A stretch of DNA of 64,000 nt from Bradyrhizobium vignae (GCF_004114425.1 NZ_RDQF01000003.1:186001-250000); one strand, 5' to 3'; counted from the first letter of the stretch, positions 1 through 7,831 are shown. The notes: a model not told the origin generated them from the sequence alone. A program made the numbers and translations.

Positions 1-906
1 CTGACGGCGATGGTCACCGAAATGTCGGACTTGCTCGCCGGCGACGAGCTGCTGCCGTTCGAGATCGAACGCAAGCTGACCCAGCGCTTCACCCTGCTGG
101 GCCTCGCCGGTCTGCAACGGCTGGCCCAATCCGGCATCGACATGGCCGCCTGGGACGCGCTGGCGCGCAGCAACGCCCTGCCGCTGGTGCGCCTGCTTGG
201 CGGCACGCCGAAGCCGGTGAGGGCCTACAATTCGAAAGGCCTCGGCATCATGCCGGCCGGCGCCGCGGTCGAGGAAGCCCACAAGCTGCTCGCTGAAGGA
301 TTTCAGGCCGCCAAAATCCGCGTCGGCCGGCATGATGCGCGGGAGGACCTCGCCGTGGTGCGCGCGGTACGCAAGGCCGTCGGCGACCACGTGACGCTGA
401 TGTGCGACTACAACCAGGCGCTGACGGTGACCGAGGCCATCCGCCGCGGTGAGATGCTCGACGACGAGGGCCTCACCTGGATCGAGGAGCCGATCCGCCA
501 CGACGACTATGCCGGCTGCGCCCGCGTCGCGGACGCGCTGCATACGCCGCTGCAGATCGGTGAGAATTTTGACAGCGCGTTTTCGATGCAGTCCGCGCTC
601 GCGGCGGAAGCCTGCGATTACGTGATGCCGGACGTGCAGCGCATCGGTGGCGTCACCGGCTGGCTTCGCGCCGCCGCGCTGGCGCATGCCGCCGGCATCG
701 AGATGTCGACGCATCTGTTCTCGGAGGTGAGCGCGCATTTGCTCTGCGTGACGCCGACCGCACATTGGCTGGAATATGTCGACTGGGCCGATGCGGTGCT
801 GGCAACGCGGCTGCAGATCAAGGACGGCTTTGCACTGCCGAGCGAAGAGCCCGGCAACGGGATCGCATGGGATGAGGCGGCGGTCGCCAAATATCTCGTT
901 ACATGA
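1..906 (+). CDS. Mandelate racemase/enolase superfamily protein, 5' partial
   Basis: The reading frame is open from base 1, so about 70 N-terminal residues (the capping domain) lie outside the window; family members are usually 360-390 residues and 298 are seen from the ATG at base 10. The barrel motifs appear in order: KIR in AAKIRVGR, the metal ligands in CDYNQ, IEEP and GEN, then DVQRIGG and the STHLFSE histidine. That set fits the mandelate-racemase subgroup, which abstracts a proton alpha to a carboxylate using Mg2+. The substrate cannot be told from sequence. No partner gene is visible; the next gene starts 137 bases downstream. Confidence 0.85.
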   Translation: MTAMVTEMSDLLAGDELLPFEIERKLTQRFTLLGLAGLQRLAQSGIDMAAWDALARSNALPLVRLLGGTPKPVRAYNSKGLGIMPAGAAVEEAHKLLAEGFQAAKIRVGRHDAREDLAVVRAVRKAVGDHVTLMCDYNQALTVTEAIRRGEMLDDEGLTWIEEPIRHDDYAGCARVADALHTPLQIGENFDSAFSMQSALAAEACDYVMPDVQRIGGVTGWLRAAALAHAAGIEMSTHLFSEVSAHLLCVTPTAHWLEYVDWADAVLATRLQIKDGFALPSEEPGNGIAWDEAAVAKYLVT

Positions 907-1043
907 GGCCGCCTGTCGGCGCGTCGATCACCGATCGTCGGGTCTACGACCGAACGGCGGCAATCATGCTCAGCTCGACGGGAGCCCGACGAGGCTCGCC
1001 TGCGCGTATTGCGCAGCGGCGGTGCGCGCGATAACGCTTCCCC

Positions 1044-1511
1044 ATGAGCACATGGCGGCCACATCCCCGCATCCGCGTCGTCGCAATCGGCCTGCACTGG
1101 CGCGACGGGCGGCTGCTGGCAGCCGAGGTGCGCGACGATGCGGGCCGGATCAAGGGCGTGCGCCCGCTCGGCGGCGAGATCGAGTTCGGCGAGAGCTGGC
1201 ACGCGGCGCTCGTGCGGGAATTCAACGAAGAACTCGGCATCGACGTCACCATCGCCAGCGAGCCCTTGCTGCTGGAGAACATTTTTGTGCATGAGGGATC
1301 GACCGGCCACGAGGTGATGTTCGTCGCGGAGGTCGCGTTTCCAGAGGGCGCCTTCGCCGGCCAGGACCGCATCGACTTCCGCGAGGACAACGGAGAAGAG
1401 ATCGTCGCCCGCTGGTTCGACCTTGCCGATCTCGACCTGGATGGCGGACCGAGCCTCTATCCGACGGGCCTGAAGGACGTGCTGCGCGGCAACGGGTACA
1501 AGACGAATTGA
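1044..1511 (+). CDS. NUDIX hydrolase
   Basis: A 155-residue protein with a complete Nudix box: GGEIEFGE, seven residues, then REFNEELGI. This matches the G-x5-E-x7-RE-x2-EE-x-G signature that binds the divalent metal for hydrolysis of nucleoside-diphosphate-linked compounds. There is no signal peptide, so it should be cytosolic. The length is that of a single Nudix domain. The substrate is unknown. It is separated from the convergent DUF488 gene by 40 bases. Confidence 0.85.
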   Translation: MSTWRPHPRIRVVAIGLHWRDGRLLAAEVRDDAGRIKGVRPLGGEIEFGESWHAALVREFNEELGIDVTIASEPLLLENIFVHEGSTGHEVMFVAEVAFPEGAFAGQDRIDFREDNGEEIVARWFDLADLDLDGGPSLYPTGLKDVLRGNGYKTN

Positions 1512-1551
1512 ACACGATGCTGCCTCGCATGAGCGCGCTGGCGAGGATTGG

Positions 1552-2088
1552 CTAATTCTCAGCCGGGTAGGCCAGGCGGCCGTCAGGCACGAGCCGCGCC
1601 GCCGGATTCATTTCAGCCTGTTCGACCTGCCCGGGTCCCAGAATGTGAAACACGGTCTCGCCGGCTGCGAGCAAGTAGTCCGTGATGATCCGCCGGTGGC
1701 ATCGCCACCACAATGTTTCCGCGCACATGATGGCGCAGCGCCGGGTACGCCCGAGCTCGCGCAAATGAGCGAGGCCGTCGCGAAAGGCCGCGCTCATGGC
1801 GTGGTCAGCGTAATTGTGAAAGCTGCCGTTCTGCCAGAACGCATTGGTCTCGCGCGGCACCTCGCGCGTGCGGCTGCGCAGGCCGCCGAGAGCGGCGATG
1901 TGCTCATAGCCGATCGAAACAGCCGCCAACGATTGCGGCAGCGTCTCGCGATTATACTGCGGGTTGGTCCGCGAGCGGGGCACGGTGCGAACGTCGGCGA
2001 CGAAGCTGACCGAGGTGCCCTGCAACAATTCGACGAATTCCTCGATCGAGCGTCTGGCATGGCCGATGGTGAAGAAGGGATGGGCCAT
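1552..2088 (-). CDS. DUF488 family protein
   Basis: A 178-residue protein of the DUF488 family. It starts MAHPFFTIGHARRS, has the typical VADVRTVPRSR segment and the C-terminal MCAETLWWRCHRR block (Cys-Glu then Cys-His-Arg) that marks the family. The longer open frame upstream is Arg/Pro-rich and overlaps the neighbouring gene, so the ATG at 2088 is preferred. The function of DUF488 proteins is not established. It lies 30 bases downstream of the DUF2945 gene on the same strand, so the two are probably cotranscribed. Confidence 0.85.
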   Translation of the reverse strand: MAHPFFTIGHARRSIEEFVELLQGTSVSFVADVRTVPRSRTNPQYNRETLPQSLAAVSIGYEHIAALGGLRSRTREVPRETNAFWQNGSFHNYADHAMSAAFRDGLAHLRELGRTRRCAIMCAETLWWRCHRRIITDYLLAAGETVFHILGPGQVEQAEMNPAARLVPDGRLAYPAEN

Positions 2089-2117
2089 GGGCAGCTCGTC
2101 GACTCCCGCTGTGCCGC

Positions 2118-2345
2118 TCAGCTTCGCAGCAACCGCAATGCCCGGCCCTTGTGCAGGGCGACGTGGTCGGTCGTGTCGCTCTTGATCTCGTATTGCGGAT
2201 CGTCCGGGCTCGCATGGTGAGTGTGGCCCTTGTAGTCGACGTCCCCAGTGTGGACGCGCAGGATATGGCCGCGTACCCGGCCGGCCTCGGAATTCCAGCT
2301 GACGTGATCGCCGCGCTTGAAGGATTTTGTGGAGGGCTTCGGCAT
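2118..2345 (-). CDS. DUF2945 (HVA1/TUDOR-like) small protein
   Basis: A 75-residue basic protein beginning MPKPSTKSFKRGDHVSWNSE, followed by GRVRGHI, TGDVDYKGHTHHASPDDPQYEIKS and a C-terminal HKGRALRLL. This is the DUF2945/hypervirulence-associated TUDOR-like family, a small beta-barrel of unknown role. The frame stays open far upstream (to about 2777) but that part is Arg-rich and non-homologous, so the internal ATG at 2345 is chosen. It is the first gene of a probable two-gene unit with the DUF488 gene. Confidence 0.8.
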   Translation of the reverse strand: MPKPSTKSFKRGDHVSWNSEAGRVRGHILRVHTGDVDYKGHTHHASPDDPQYEIKSDTTDHVALHKGRALRLLRS

Positions 2346-2543
2346 GGCGGTACAATGCCGGGGGGCTCGGGGCGTTCCAGGAAACCAAGCTGGCGGCACC
2401 AGTCCGTCTTCGCTCTGCGAGCGACGCCGGACACGCTTACGTCGAGATTTGGGTGGCTTGCCGAGCCGAAGCTCGCGGCGGCAGCCCGCCTGTGCCCTTT
2501 GGGCTTCGGCGTGGCATCCTTCTCTCGCTTCGCGAGCGAAGGA

Positions 2544-2566
2544 TGGTGGGCACGACAGGGATCGAA
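2544..2566. repeat. attL: 23-bp copy of the tRNA-Val 3' end
   Basis: Exact 23-bp match to bases 10304-10326, which form the T loop through CCA of tRNA-Val. No other part of a tRNA is present here, so this is the attachment-site copy left at the far end of the island. Confidence 0.85.
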
Positions 2567-2780
2567 AATGATCACTGCGATACCGCGCCCTGATAACCCG
2601 TTGATCCAATGCGATGTTTATATCGCGCGAGAAGCCGCCGTCAAATCTCGTTACACACCGTGTTGCACACTTTGTTGGAAAGCTATACGTAATAGGCCGC
2701 TGCCGGAACGGGGTGGAAACCGAACCGGCAGCGGGTAGACCTGCTGCTGTAAGCCCTTGCAAGAACTGCGCAGCCACACC

Positions 2781-2824
2781 CTCCCTTCTGGAAGGGGAGG
2801 GTGGCCTCCCTTCTGGAAGGGGAG
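2781..2824. repeat. Tandem hairpin-forming repeat, two copies
   Basis: The 19-bp segment CTCCCTTCTGGAAGGGGAG occurs at 2781-2799 and again at 2806-2824, a 25-bp period. Each copy is nearly self-complementary. The array sits directly after the stop of the minus-strand gene at 2825-3379 and may act as its transcription terminator. Confidence 0.6.
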
Positions 2825-3379
2825 TTACGGATCGCCCAAGAGGGCGAGCGCATTGATCACGTTGCCAATGCGAGCGGCCTCCGTTTTCGTGAGATCGCTG
2901 GGCAGGCCCACAACCTTCACCACCACGTCGGGACGAATCGGGATCGGAAAGACAATTTCCGAAGGACTGAGAAACACGCCTGTTGTCTGTGGCGTGGACT
3001 GATCGACGCTGCCTGCAACTTCCTTGGCTTGGGAAGCTGCTGGCTTGCTTGTGCGCGTCACCGGCTTCGACGCGTTAGCGATTTTGAAGTTCAACGGATC
3101 AGCGCGGTACTTCCGAAAATCATCAATCGAGCCAGCCACGCGAGACTTATAGACACGAACACTCTCCGGCTTGAACTCAGCGCCGCGCTTGTTGAGGAAG
3201 CGCATCGAAACCTCATCAAGATTGAGGCTGGTCACATCGGTAAGCTCAGCCTCGTCCAGAACGCTGAATAGCGTCCGGATGGCAGCCTTGCGGCCATTGA
3301 CCGTTCCAACGGTCATCAGTCCCTTCGAAGCGAGGAAATCGAGGAAAGCCAGAAGATCGGTCTGGGAATTGCTGTTCAC
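2825..3379 (-). CDS. Hypothetical protein with recombinase SAM-like N-terminal domain
   Basis: A 184-residue protein. Residues 1-100 (LLAFLDFLASKG... RKAAIRTLFSVLDEAEL... LNKRGAEFKPESVRVYKSR) look like the alpha-helical core-binding (SAM-like) domain of tyrosine recombinases, but no catalytic domain with the Arg, His-x-x-Arg and Tyr residues follows. A Ser/Thr/Lys-rich linker leads to a C-terminal block (FPIPIRPDVVVKV... LPSDLTKTEAARIGNVINAL) of a kind seen at the end of small DNA-associated proteins. It is the only element gene besides the integrase on the minus strand and diverges from the resolvase, so a regulatory role (repressor or excision control) is possible. That role is inference. 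Confidence 0.65.
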   Translation of the reverse strand: MNSNSQTDLLAFLDFLASKGLMTVGTVNGRKAAIRTLFSVLDEAELTDVTSLNLDEVSMRFLNKRGAEFKPESVRVYKSRVAGSIDDFRKYRADPLNFKIANASKPVTRTSKPAASQAKEVAGSVDQSTPQTTGVFLSPSEIVFPIPIRPDVVVKVVGLPSDLTKTEAARIGNVINALALLGDP

Positions 3380-3406
3380 GGCCTGTCACCCTTAATCGAT
3401 GTCACA

Positions 3407-3435
3407 ATAATAACTCCCATCATCCGAGTTCACAA
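3407..3435 (-). promoter_or_regulatory. Candidate promoter of the minus-strand element gene
   Basis: On the minus strand a -35 TTGTGA (3435-3430) and a -10 TATTAT (3412-3407) are 17 bp apart, predicting a start near 3400, about 20 nt before the ATG at 3379. Just upstream are two direct copies of CTGTAC (around 3443-3465), 16 bp apart, that could be an operator. Confidence 0.45.
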
Positions 3436-3810
3436 GATGTACGTACAGACTGTAACTTGTACAGATATACTGAGTCTAACTAACTGATTATACTAATGTA
3501 ATCGAGTTACAGGACATCAATCCTAACCGGAAACACTATTCACAAGACCGTGATAGTTGCCCCGCGAGATCCGTTCGATCATACGCCTTTCCGTTCTGGC
3601 CGTTCGGTTTTTTTCAGAAAAATGCGCGTTAGTGGCGGTATATTGGGGATAACAGCGCTCCCCCGGTGGGTAACATCCCTCCCTCAGATGAGCGCCCGAA
3701 TCACATTGGCCGCGTTATCGCTTTCCTTCTCCCTCATATAGATTGATTCGCTGCGCCACGAACGTCGCGGAATCACCGGCCCGTCCCGGTACCATTCGGG
3801 TATCCTCTAA

Positions 3811-3896
3811 TCGGACTACTCGACAGGCGGTCTGATAAATCGGATTGACAATTCAAAACGGACTGATACCAATCAGACCATTCAAATCGGACTGAT
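3811..3896. promoter_or_regulatory. Repeat array (CGGACTGAT half-sites) upstream of resolvase
   Basis: Six related half-sites occur in 86 bp: TCGGACT (3811), CGGTCTGAT (3828), TCGGATTGA (3840), CGGACTGAT (3859), an inverted copy ATCAGACCA (3872) and TCGGACTGAT (3887). The pair at 3860-3879 forms an 8-4-8 inverted repeat with one mismatch. A TTGACA hexamer (3845-3850) lies inside the array. Either an operator for the resolvase gene or a resolution/replication site would fit. Confidence 0.55.
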
Positions 3897-3907
3897 GGGG
3901 TTCAGGG

Positions 3908-4543
3908 ATGTTTGTTCGGGCTTACCTTCGCGCTTCCACTGATGAGCAGGACGCCAGCCGAGCCAAGGATCAACTCAAGGCGTTCGCCGCTGAGCGCGGA
4001 CTGTCGATTGCTTGCTGGTATGTCGAGAACGAAAGCGGTGCCTCACTGTCGCGCCCGGAGTTGTTCCGGCTGCTGGCTGATGCCTCGCCTGGTGACGTTC
4101 TCTTGGTCGAGCAGGTTGACCGGCTCTCACGTCTCACCGCAGCGGATTGGGAACGGCTCAAGGCCGAACTGAGCGCTCGCAAGGTGCGTGTCGTTGCCTT
4201 GGACTTGCCCACGTCTTGGATGATGACCACTGGCAACGGTGATGAGTTCACCGGGCGTCTGTTCGATGCCATCAACAACATGCTCCTCGACATGCTGGCC
4301 GCTGTCGCCCGCAAGGACTACGAGGATCGCCGCCGTCGTCAGGCTCAAGGACAGGCCAAGGCCAAGGCCGAAGGCAAGTACAGGGGACGCCCTGAGGATA
4401 CGGAGCGCAATGATCGTATCTTGCGTCTGCTGGCGGCGGGCCACTCATGGAATGAAATAATGGAATTGATCGGATGCAGCCGCACTACGATGGCGAGGGT
4501 GGCGAAGAGGCTGGCACAGGCTGGTATGGTCAAGGCGGGCTGA
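3908..4543 (+). CDS. Serine recombinase (resolvase/invertase family)
   Basis: A 211-residue small serine recombinase. The N-terminal catalytic domain has YLRASTDEQD with the nucleophilic serine at residue 10, then DVLLVEQVDRLSRL (the R-x-x-R active-site segment) near residue 70. A basic linker (RRRRQAQGQAKAKAEG, YRGRP) leads to a C-terminal helix-turn-helix (ILRLLAAGHSWNEIMELIGCSRTTM). It probably resolves dimers or inverts DNA at the repeat array just upstream. The spacing to the next gene is 7 bases, so it heads a transcription unit. It is full length with no missing motif. Confidence 0.9.
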   Translation: MFVRAYLRASTDEQDASRAKDQLKAFAAERGLSIACWYVENESGASLSRPELFRLLADASPGDVLLVEQVDRLSRLTAADWERLKAELSARKVRVVALDLPTSWMMTTGNGDEFTGRLFDAINNMLLDMLAAVARKDYEDRRRRQAQGQAKAKAEGKYRGRPEDTERNDRILRLLAAGHSWNEIMELIGCSRTTMARVAKRLAQAGMVKAG

Positions 4544-4550
4544 GCGGGCA

Positions 4551-5126
4551 ATGAAACTGAAAAGACCGCCAACAGCCCTGTACATGCCGAGCCGTGACGA
4601 GCTTGCCGAGTTAGACAAGCTGGAGGATGACGACATCGAAGCGGCGCTGGAACTGAACTTCGCCGCTGACGACGTGGTGACAACGAACCACGCCATTCGG
4701 GAGAGCCGCGAGGCCGCTCTGGACGGAGAGTTATCCGAATGGGATGGCGGGCTGGAAATCATCCTTGCCGCACTGGAGGAGGCTGAACCCGGCTGGCGCT
4801 GGTCAGAGCAACGGATCGTTGGATACCACGACGAGGATTGGGATGACCCGATCTATGATTGGGAGATGCCGCCGCTGCCGGTGCCGCCCAAGCTCACACC
4901 AGAAGAGAAAGCCGCCAGAGATCGGGCCACAGAGGAGGAATTGCTTGCTTCCGAGCGGGAGCTATTCGGGCCATACCACGTGGATCGGAACTCTGATCCG
5001 AGCAGGCCGGTCAAAGGTTCGCAGTGGTTGGCCCACGGCAAGAACGAGAAGGCAAAGGCCAAGCCGAAGGGCGGTCGGAAGTCGCGGAAGAAACCCGTGT
5101 TCTGGTCTCCCAAGAAGGTCGATTGA
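4551..5126 (+). CDS. Hypothetical acidic protein of the element
   Basis: A 191-residue protein without a recognised family. The first 150 residues are strongly acidic (LAELDKLEDDDIEAALELNF, DEDWDDPIYDWEMP) with a proline-rich PPLPVPPKLTPEEKAA segment. The last 35 are strongly basic and Lys-rich (KAKAKPKGGRKSRKKP), which suggests contact with nucleic acid or a partner protein. It follows the resolvase by 7 bases and is probably translated from the same message. Function is unknown. Confidence 0.65.
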   Translation: MKLKRPPTALYMPSRDELAELDKLEDDDIEAALELNFAADDVVTTNHAIRESREAALDGELSEWDGGLEIILAALEEAEPGWRWSEQRIVGYHDEDWDDPIYDWEMPPLPVPPKLTPEEKAARDRATEEELLASERELFGPYHVDRNSDPSRPVKGSQWLAHGKNEKAKAKPKGGRKSRKKPVFWSPKKVD

Positions 5127-5395
5127 TCGTTTGGGTTGTTGCCTCTGTACGGCTCTGCGGCGGTCGCTGAGGGTCGCTCCACGACAGGGTAGCATCTCTG
5201 CCGTTTTTTAGAATGGCTCACTGGTGACTCGCTCTGCGGGCCTGAGAGCCTCCTCCCTTTCACGAACAACAAGTTGCCCCAACCGTTCAATCCGCGCCGG
5301 GAAACCGAAGGCGTGGAACCGGGGCGCTTTTCAACCTGTGAGCGTCCGTTTTGTAGGCGGTTTTGCAAACAGATAGGGAGAATACGAGAAATGGA
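5127..5395. other. Intergenic gap in the element, nothing recognised
   Basis: The stretch has no convincing open frame. A weak GCCCC/GGGGC inverted pair near 5274-5325 followed by CTTTT could be a terminator but the stem is short. AGGGAG at 5375-5380 may serve as a ribosome-binding site. Confidence 0.4.
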
Positions 5396-6196
5396 ATGAC
5401 AAATTCACCAATAAACGCAAACACTTACACAGATAGGAATGAGACCAGACCGGGCCTGACCCGTGTCCAGTTGGCTGAACTGATCCAGCCACAGGCCAAC
5501 CAGATCAGAGAGAAGACCACAATCCCTGCGACCGTGGCCCGTTATGCTGACGCGATGCGAGCGGCAGACTTGGCCGACGTGCCTGACACCTTCCCACCCA
5601 TCATCGTTCGTATGATCCCAAGAGCCGATGGCCGGGGCGCGGTGCCGGAACTGATCGTCGGTTTCCATCGCGTTGCGGCGGCAATGCGAGCCGGGCGAAC
5701 GTGGTTGATGGCAGAAGTGGTCGAGGCCACGGATGCAGAAGCCCGCTGGATTTCAGCGCAGTCCAACCTCACCCACGGCGAACCGCTGCGAGCCAAGGAA
5801 CACCGGGAGGTATTCCGGGCGTATGTCCGCGCTGGCCGGTGTTGGCATCGTGACAAGCGCGGCAAGCAACGGCTGAAGTCCTCACGCGATATCGCAGCGG
5901 ACCTGCATGGCCTCCGGTCTCACACCACCATTGTGAATTGGATGCGGCAAGACTTCCCCAAGCTCTGGAAACAGATGGGTGGGGAGATCGCGGCACCGGG
6001 CAAGGACAAGCTCACCGATGAGGAGCAGAGCCAGCGGCGGCGAGACGATGCCCTACAACACCTTGCACAGGTCGAGAGCATCGCGAGAACGCTAACGGAC
6101 GTTTGGCATCGCGGGGAGGTTCTTGCCGGGTTGGCGAGGGCTGTGAAGGTGCTGGAGGAGGCTGGCCCTTGTCAGCGGATCGAGGACGAATTCTGA
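5396..6196 (+). CDS. ParB/Srx-domain DNA-binding protein
   Basis: A protein of about 266 residues. The N-terminal half has the ParB-type core: IPATVARYADAMRAAD, then GFHRVAAAMRAG, DAEARWISAQSNLTHGEPL and KEHREVFRAYV. A helix-turn-helix-like segment follows (SSRDIAADLHGLRSHTTIV). Such proteins bind centromere-like or operator sites and often help segregate plasmids and prophages, but no ParA partner is present here. The start is uncertain: the ATG at 5396 is chosen, a TTG lies at 5363, and the region 5401-5441 resembles the leader of the next gene. A gap of 269 bases separates it from the gene before. Confidence 0.7.
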   Translation: MTNSPINANTYTDRNETRPGLTRVQLAELIQPQANQIREKTTIPATVARYADAMRAADLADVPDTFPPIIVRMIPRADGRGAVPELIVGFHRVAAAMRAGRTWLMAEVVEATDAEARWISAQSNLTHGEPLRAKEHREVFRAYVRAGRCWHRDKRGKQRLKSSRDIAADLHGLRSHTTIVNWMRQDFPKLWKQMGGEIAAPGKDKLTDEEQSQRRRDDALQHLAQVESIARTLTDVWHRGEVLAGLARAVKVLEEAGPCQRIEDEF

Positions 6197-6236
6197 CAGG
6201 AATTCTCCTTTGTTTGTAATGGGTTACGGATGTCTC

Positions 6237-6251
6237 TGTAAAATCTTTACA
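6237..6251. promoter_or_regulatory. Palindrome TGTAAA-N3-TTTACA upstream of the zinc-finger gene
   Basis: A perfect 6-3-6 palindrome TGTAAAATCTTTACA lies 69 bases before the next start codon, and a second TTTACA half-site follows at about 6260. It is in the only gap of the downstream operon, so it is a plausible operator. Confidence 0.4.
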
Positions 6252-6319
6252 CCCTAGCTTTACACACGCTCTTTTCGAGGGAAATTCACTAATGATTGCA
6301 ATAACTTACAAGAGCAGGA

Positions 6320-7168
6320 ATGCACACTCTGCAAAAACGAGATCGGCGGCTCTCACCGTCCGGTCATGTCCGCGCGGTCGAACGGCTGCGACAGGATAAA
6401 GCCCGGCTCGACCACAACCGTGCCTGCACCGTCCCCGGTTGCTCGACACTGGTCAGCCCTGAGAACCTTGGCTCTCTCTGTACGAAACATCGCTGGCGAC
6501 AGAAAGAAGCTGGTCACGCGTGGCACCCGATCCCGCGTGGGAAGCAGCGGAAGGCAGCACGGCGAGCCGTCGCTCGCTATCTAGACGTAGCAAGTCAGAG
6601 CAATGACGCTGGCCGGTTGCTGACGCTCCTACAGGCAGCGATCAACAGAAAGCTGCGCGAGCCGATCAGCAACGCCCTCAAGCCTGCTCAGATCAGGCGA
6701 GAGGCCCACTCCCTCACCACCAAAGGCAAGAGCCAGATCGTATGGGCTTGGCTCAACAAGAGGCTCGACTTCGAGCGGCTGGCCTACCGGCTACTGATCG
6801 AAGCCATGACGCTCGAACTATGGGCGCGTTGTTTCTACGAGGGCCAGAAGGCCAACCTGCCCCGACTACTGCACACCACCGTTGGCCGCACGGCAGTGTG
6901 GTGTTCGCACATTCAGGAAACCAAGATCAGGACCACCACTCAATGGCTGGCCCGATCTTGCTACCCGGCCAGCGAGGGACCGTTGCAAAAGGTCTCCGCT
7001 GAAATCTCCGTCACTGATCGCTGGAGGCCAACGCCCTACGTGCGTGTGGCTGTGGGCAAGCGTGTCTTCCTCGCCCTGAGGGAGGCGCTGCCCGGCAACT
7101 GGATCACAGACGACATCATTGCAGACACCCTGCGAGACTATCAATCAATGGAAGAACAACCGAAATGA
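6320..7168 (+). CDS. Zinc-finger protein of unknown function
   Basis: A 282-residue basic protein. Near residues 36-57 it has C-x4-C-x12-C-x2-H (CTVPGCS ... LCTKHR), the small treble-clef-like finger common in phage nucleases and DNA-binding proteins. The rest is helical with many aromatic and basic residues (WAWLNKRLDFERLAYRLLIEAM) and no recognised catalytic motif. AGCAGG precedes the ATG at a good distance. Its stop overlaps the next start as ATGA (7165-7168), so it heads a translationally coupled chain. A replication or packaging role is possible but only inference. Confidence 0.65.
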   Translation: MHTLQKRDRRLSPSGHVRAVERLRQDKARLDHNRACTVPGCSTLVSPENLGSLCTKHRWRQKEAGHAWHPIPRGKQRKAARRAVARYLDVASQSNDAGRLLTLLQAAINRKLREPISNALKPAQIRREAHSLTTKGKSQIVWAWLNKRLDFERLAYRLLIEAMTLELWARCFYEGQKANLPRLLHTTVGRTAVWCSHIQETKIRTTTQWLARSCYPASEGPLQKVSAEISVTDRWRPTPYVRVAVGKRVFLALREALPGNWITDDIIADTLRDYQSMEEQPK

Positions 7169-7227
7169 ACGACAACAACGACACCAGCGCCAACGGTGCC
7201 AGCCTTTGCCCTAAGGTGGCAGCGTAA
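7165..7227 (+). CDS. 20-residue micro-gene in an overlapping chain
   Basis: ATG at 7165 overlaps the previous stop (ATGA) and its own TAA overlaps the next ATG at 7227 (TAATG). The product is MNDNNDTSANGASLCPKVAA, 20 residues with an N-terminal Asn/Asp run and one Cys. No family is known. It may be a real peptide, or may exist to carry ribosomes from one gene to the next. The double overlap is the only evidence that it is translated. Confidence 0.45.
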   Translation: MNDNNDTSANGASLCPKVAA

Positions 7228-7469
7228 TGGCCCGCCCCTCGAAAGCAGCCGCTGGCGTTCCTACGATCCAACGCCCTGCCAAGTTGGAAACCTTTAACGA
7301 CCCTAACATCCTCACTGGCAAGGCCAAGGCAGAGGCGCAGAAGTTCAGGGACACCCTGCACCGCAGCCGCAAGGCGGGCGGACATGACGATGATGCGCTG
7401 AACGGTGACAGAATCGTCCATGGCTTCAAGCCGCGCCAGCAGGGTCTGATCAATCAGGACGGCGACTGA
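7227..7469 (+). CDS. Hypothetical 80-residue protein of the element
   Basis: A small basic protein beginning MARPSKAAAGVPTIQRPAKL, then NDPNILTGKAKAEAQKFRDTLHRSRKAGG and a C-terminal GFKPRQQGLI. No family recognised. It starts on the TAATG overlap with the 20-residue gene and ends in a TGATG overlap with the next gene, so its translation is coupled on both sides. The high Lys/Arg content would suit a nucleic-acid or protein-binding adaptor. Confidence 0.6.
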   Translation: MARPSKAAAGVPTIQRPAKLETFNDPNILTGKAKAEAQKFRDTLHRSRKAGGHDDDALNGDRIVHGFKPRQQGLINQDGD

Positions 7470-7831
7470 TGGCAGCGGCACCCAAGACCAAGAAACAGCC
7501 GCAACAGCCTGATCAGAGCGCCCCCATCACCCCCATCGGCAAAAGCGACATCAAGCGCTCTGCGTTGGAGGCGTGGCGCAAGCTCGACACCGTGATCCAG
7601 AACGAATTGGCCCTGATCATGAAGGGTGACAGGGAGATCACGGCATCAACGGCGGCGGCGGTGATCAAGTTCATCGAGGCGTCGGCCAGCTTGGCGAGCG
7701 CTTCTGACGACCTGTCACCGAAGGATCAGGAAGACCGGAACCGGGCCTTTATGGAGAGGATTGGCAACCGGCCTCCACCCACCTTCGATGATGATGACGA
7801 CGAAGATCAATGGGCAACCAACAAACAGTAA
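7469..7831 (+). CDS. Hypothetical 120-residue protein of the element
   Basis: The protein has a Pro/Gln-rich start (KTKKQPQQPDQSAP), a helical core (SALEAWRKLDTVIQNELALI, ITASTAAAVIKFIEASASLA) and an acidic tail with a run of Asp (DDDDDEDQW). The helical core loosely recalls small terminase subunits of phages, but the match is not good enough to name. The start codon overlaps the preceding stop (TGATG). It is followed after 18 bases by the next gene. Confidence 0.6.
   Translation: MAAAPKTKKQPQQPDQSAPITPIGKSDIKRSALEAWRKLDTVIQNELALIMKGDREITASTAAAVIKFIEASASLASASDDLSPKDQEDRNRAFMERIGNRPPPTFDDDDDEDQWATNKQ

Larger units (their letters stand above)
3380..3907. other. Divergent intergenic control region of the element (no gene)
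   Basis: This 528-bp AT-rich stretch lies between the divergent minus-strand gene and the resolvase. It holds the promoter above, the inverted repeat GTAATCGAGTTAC at 3499-3511, two TATACT hexamers (about 3466 and 3489), and the CGGACTGAT repeat array at 3811-3896. The only open frame (3550-3741) has no family features and poor composition, so I do not call a gene. Confidence 0.6.

Noticed and set aside
3550..3741. 63-codon frame in the element's control region
   Set aside because: No ribosome-binding site, no similarity, and it lies in a regulatory gap.
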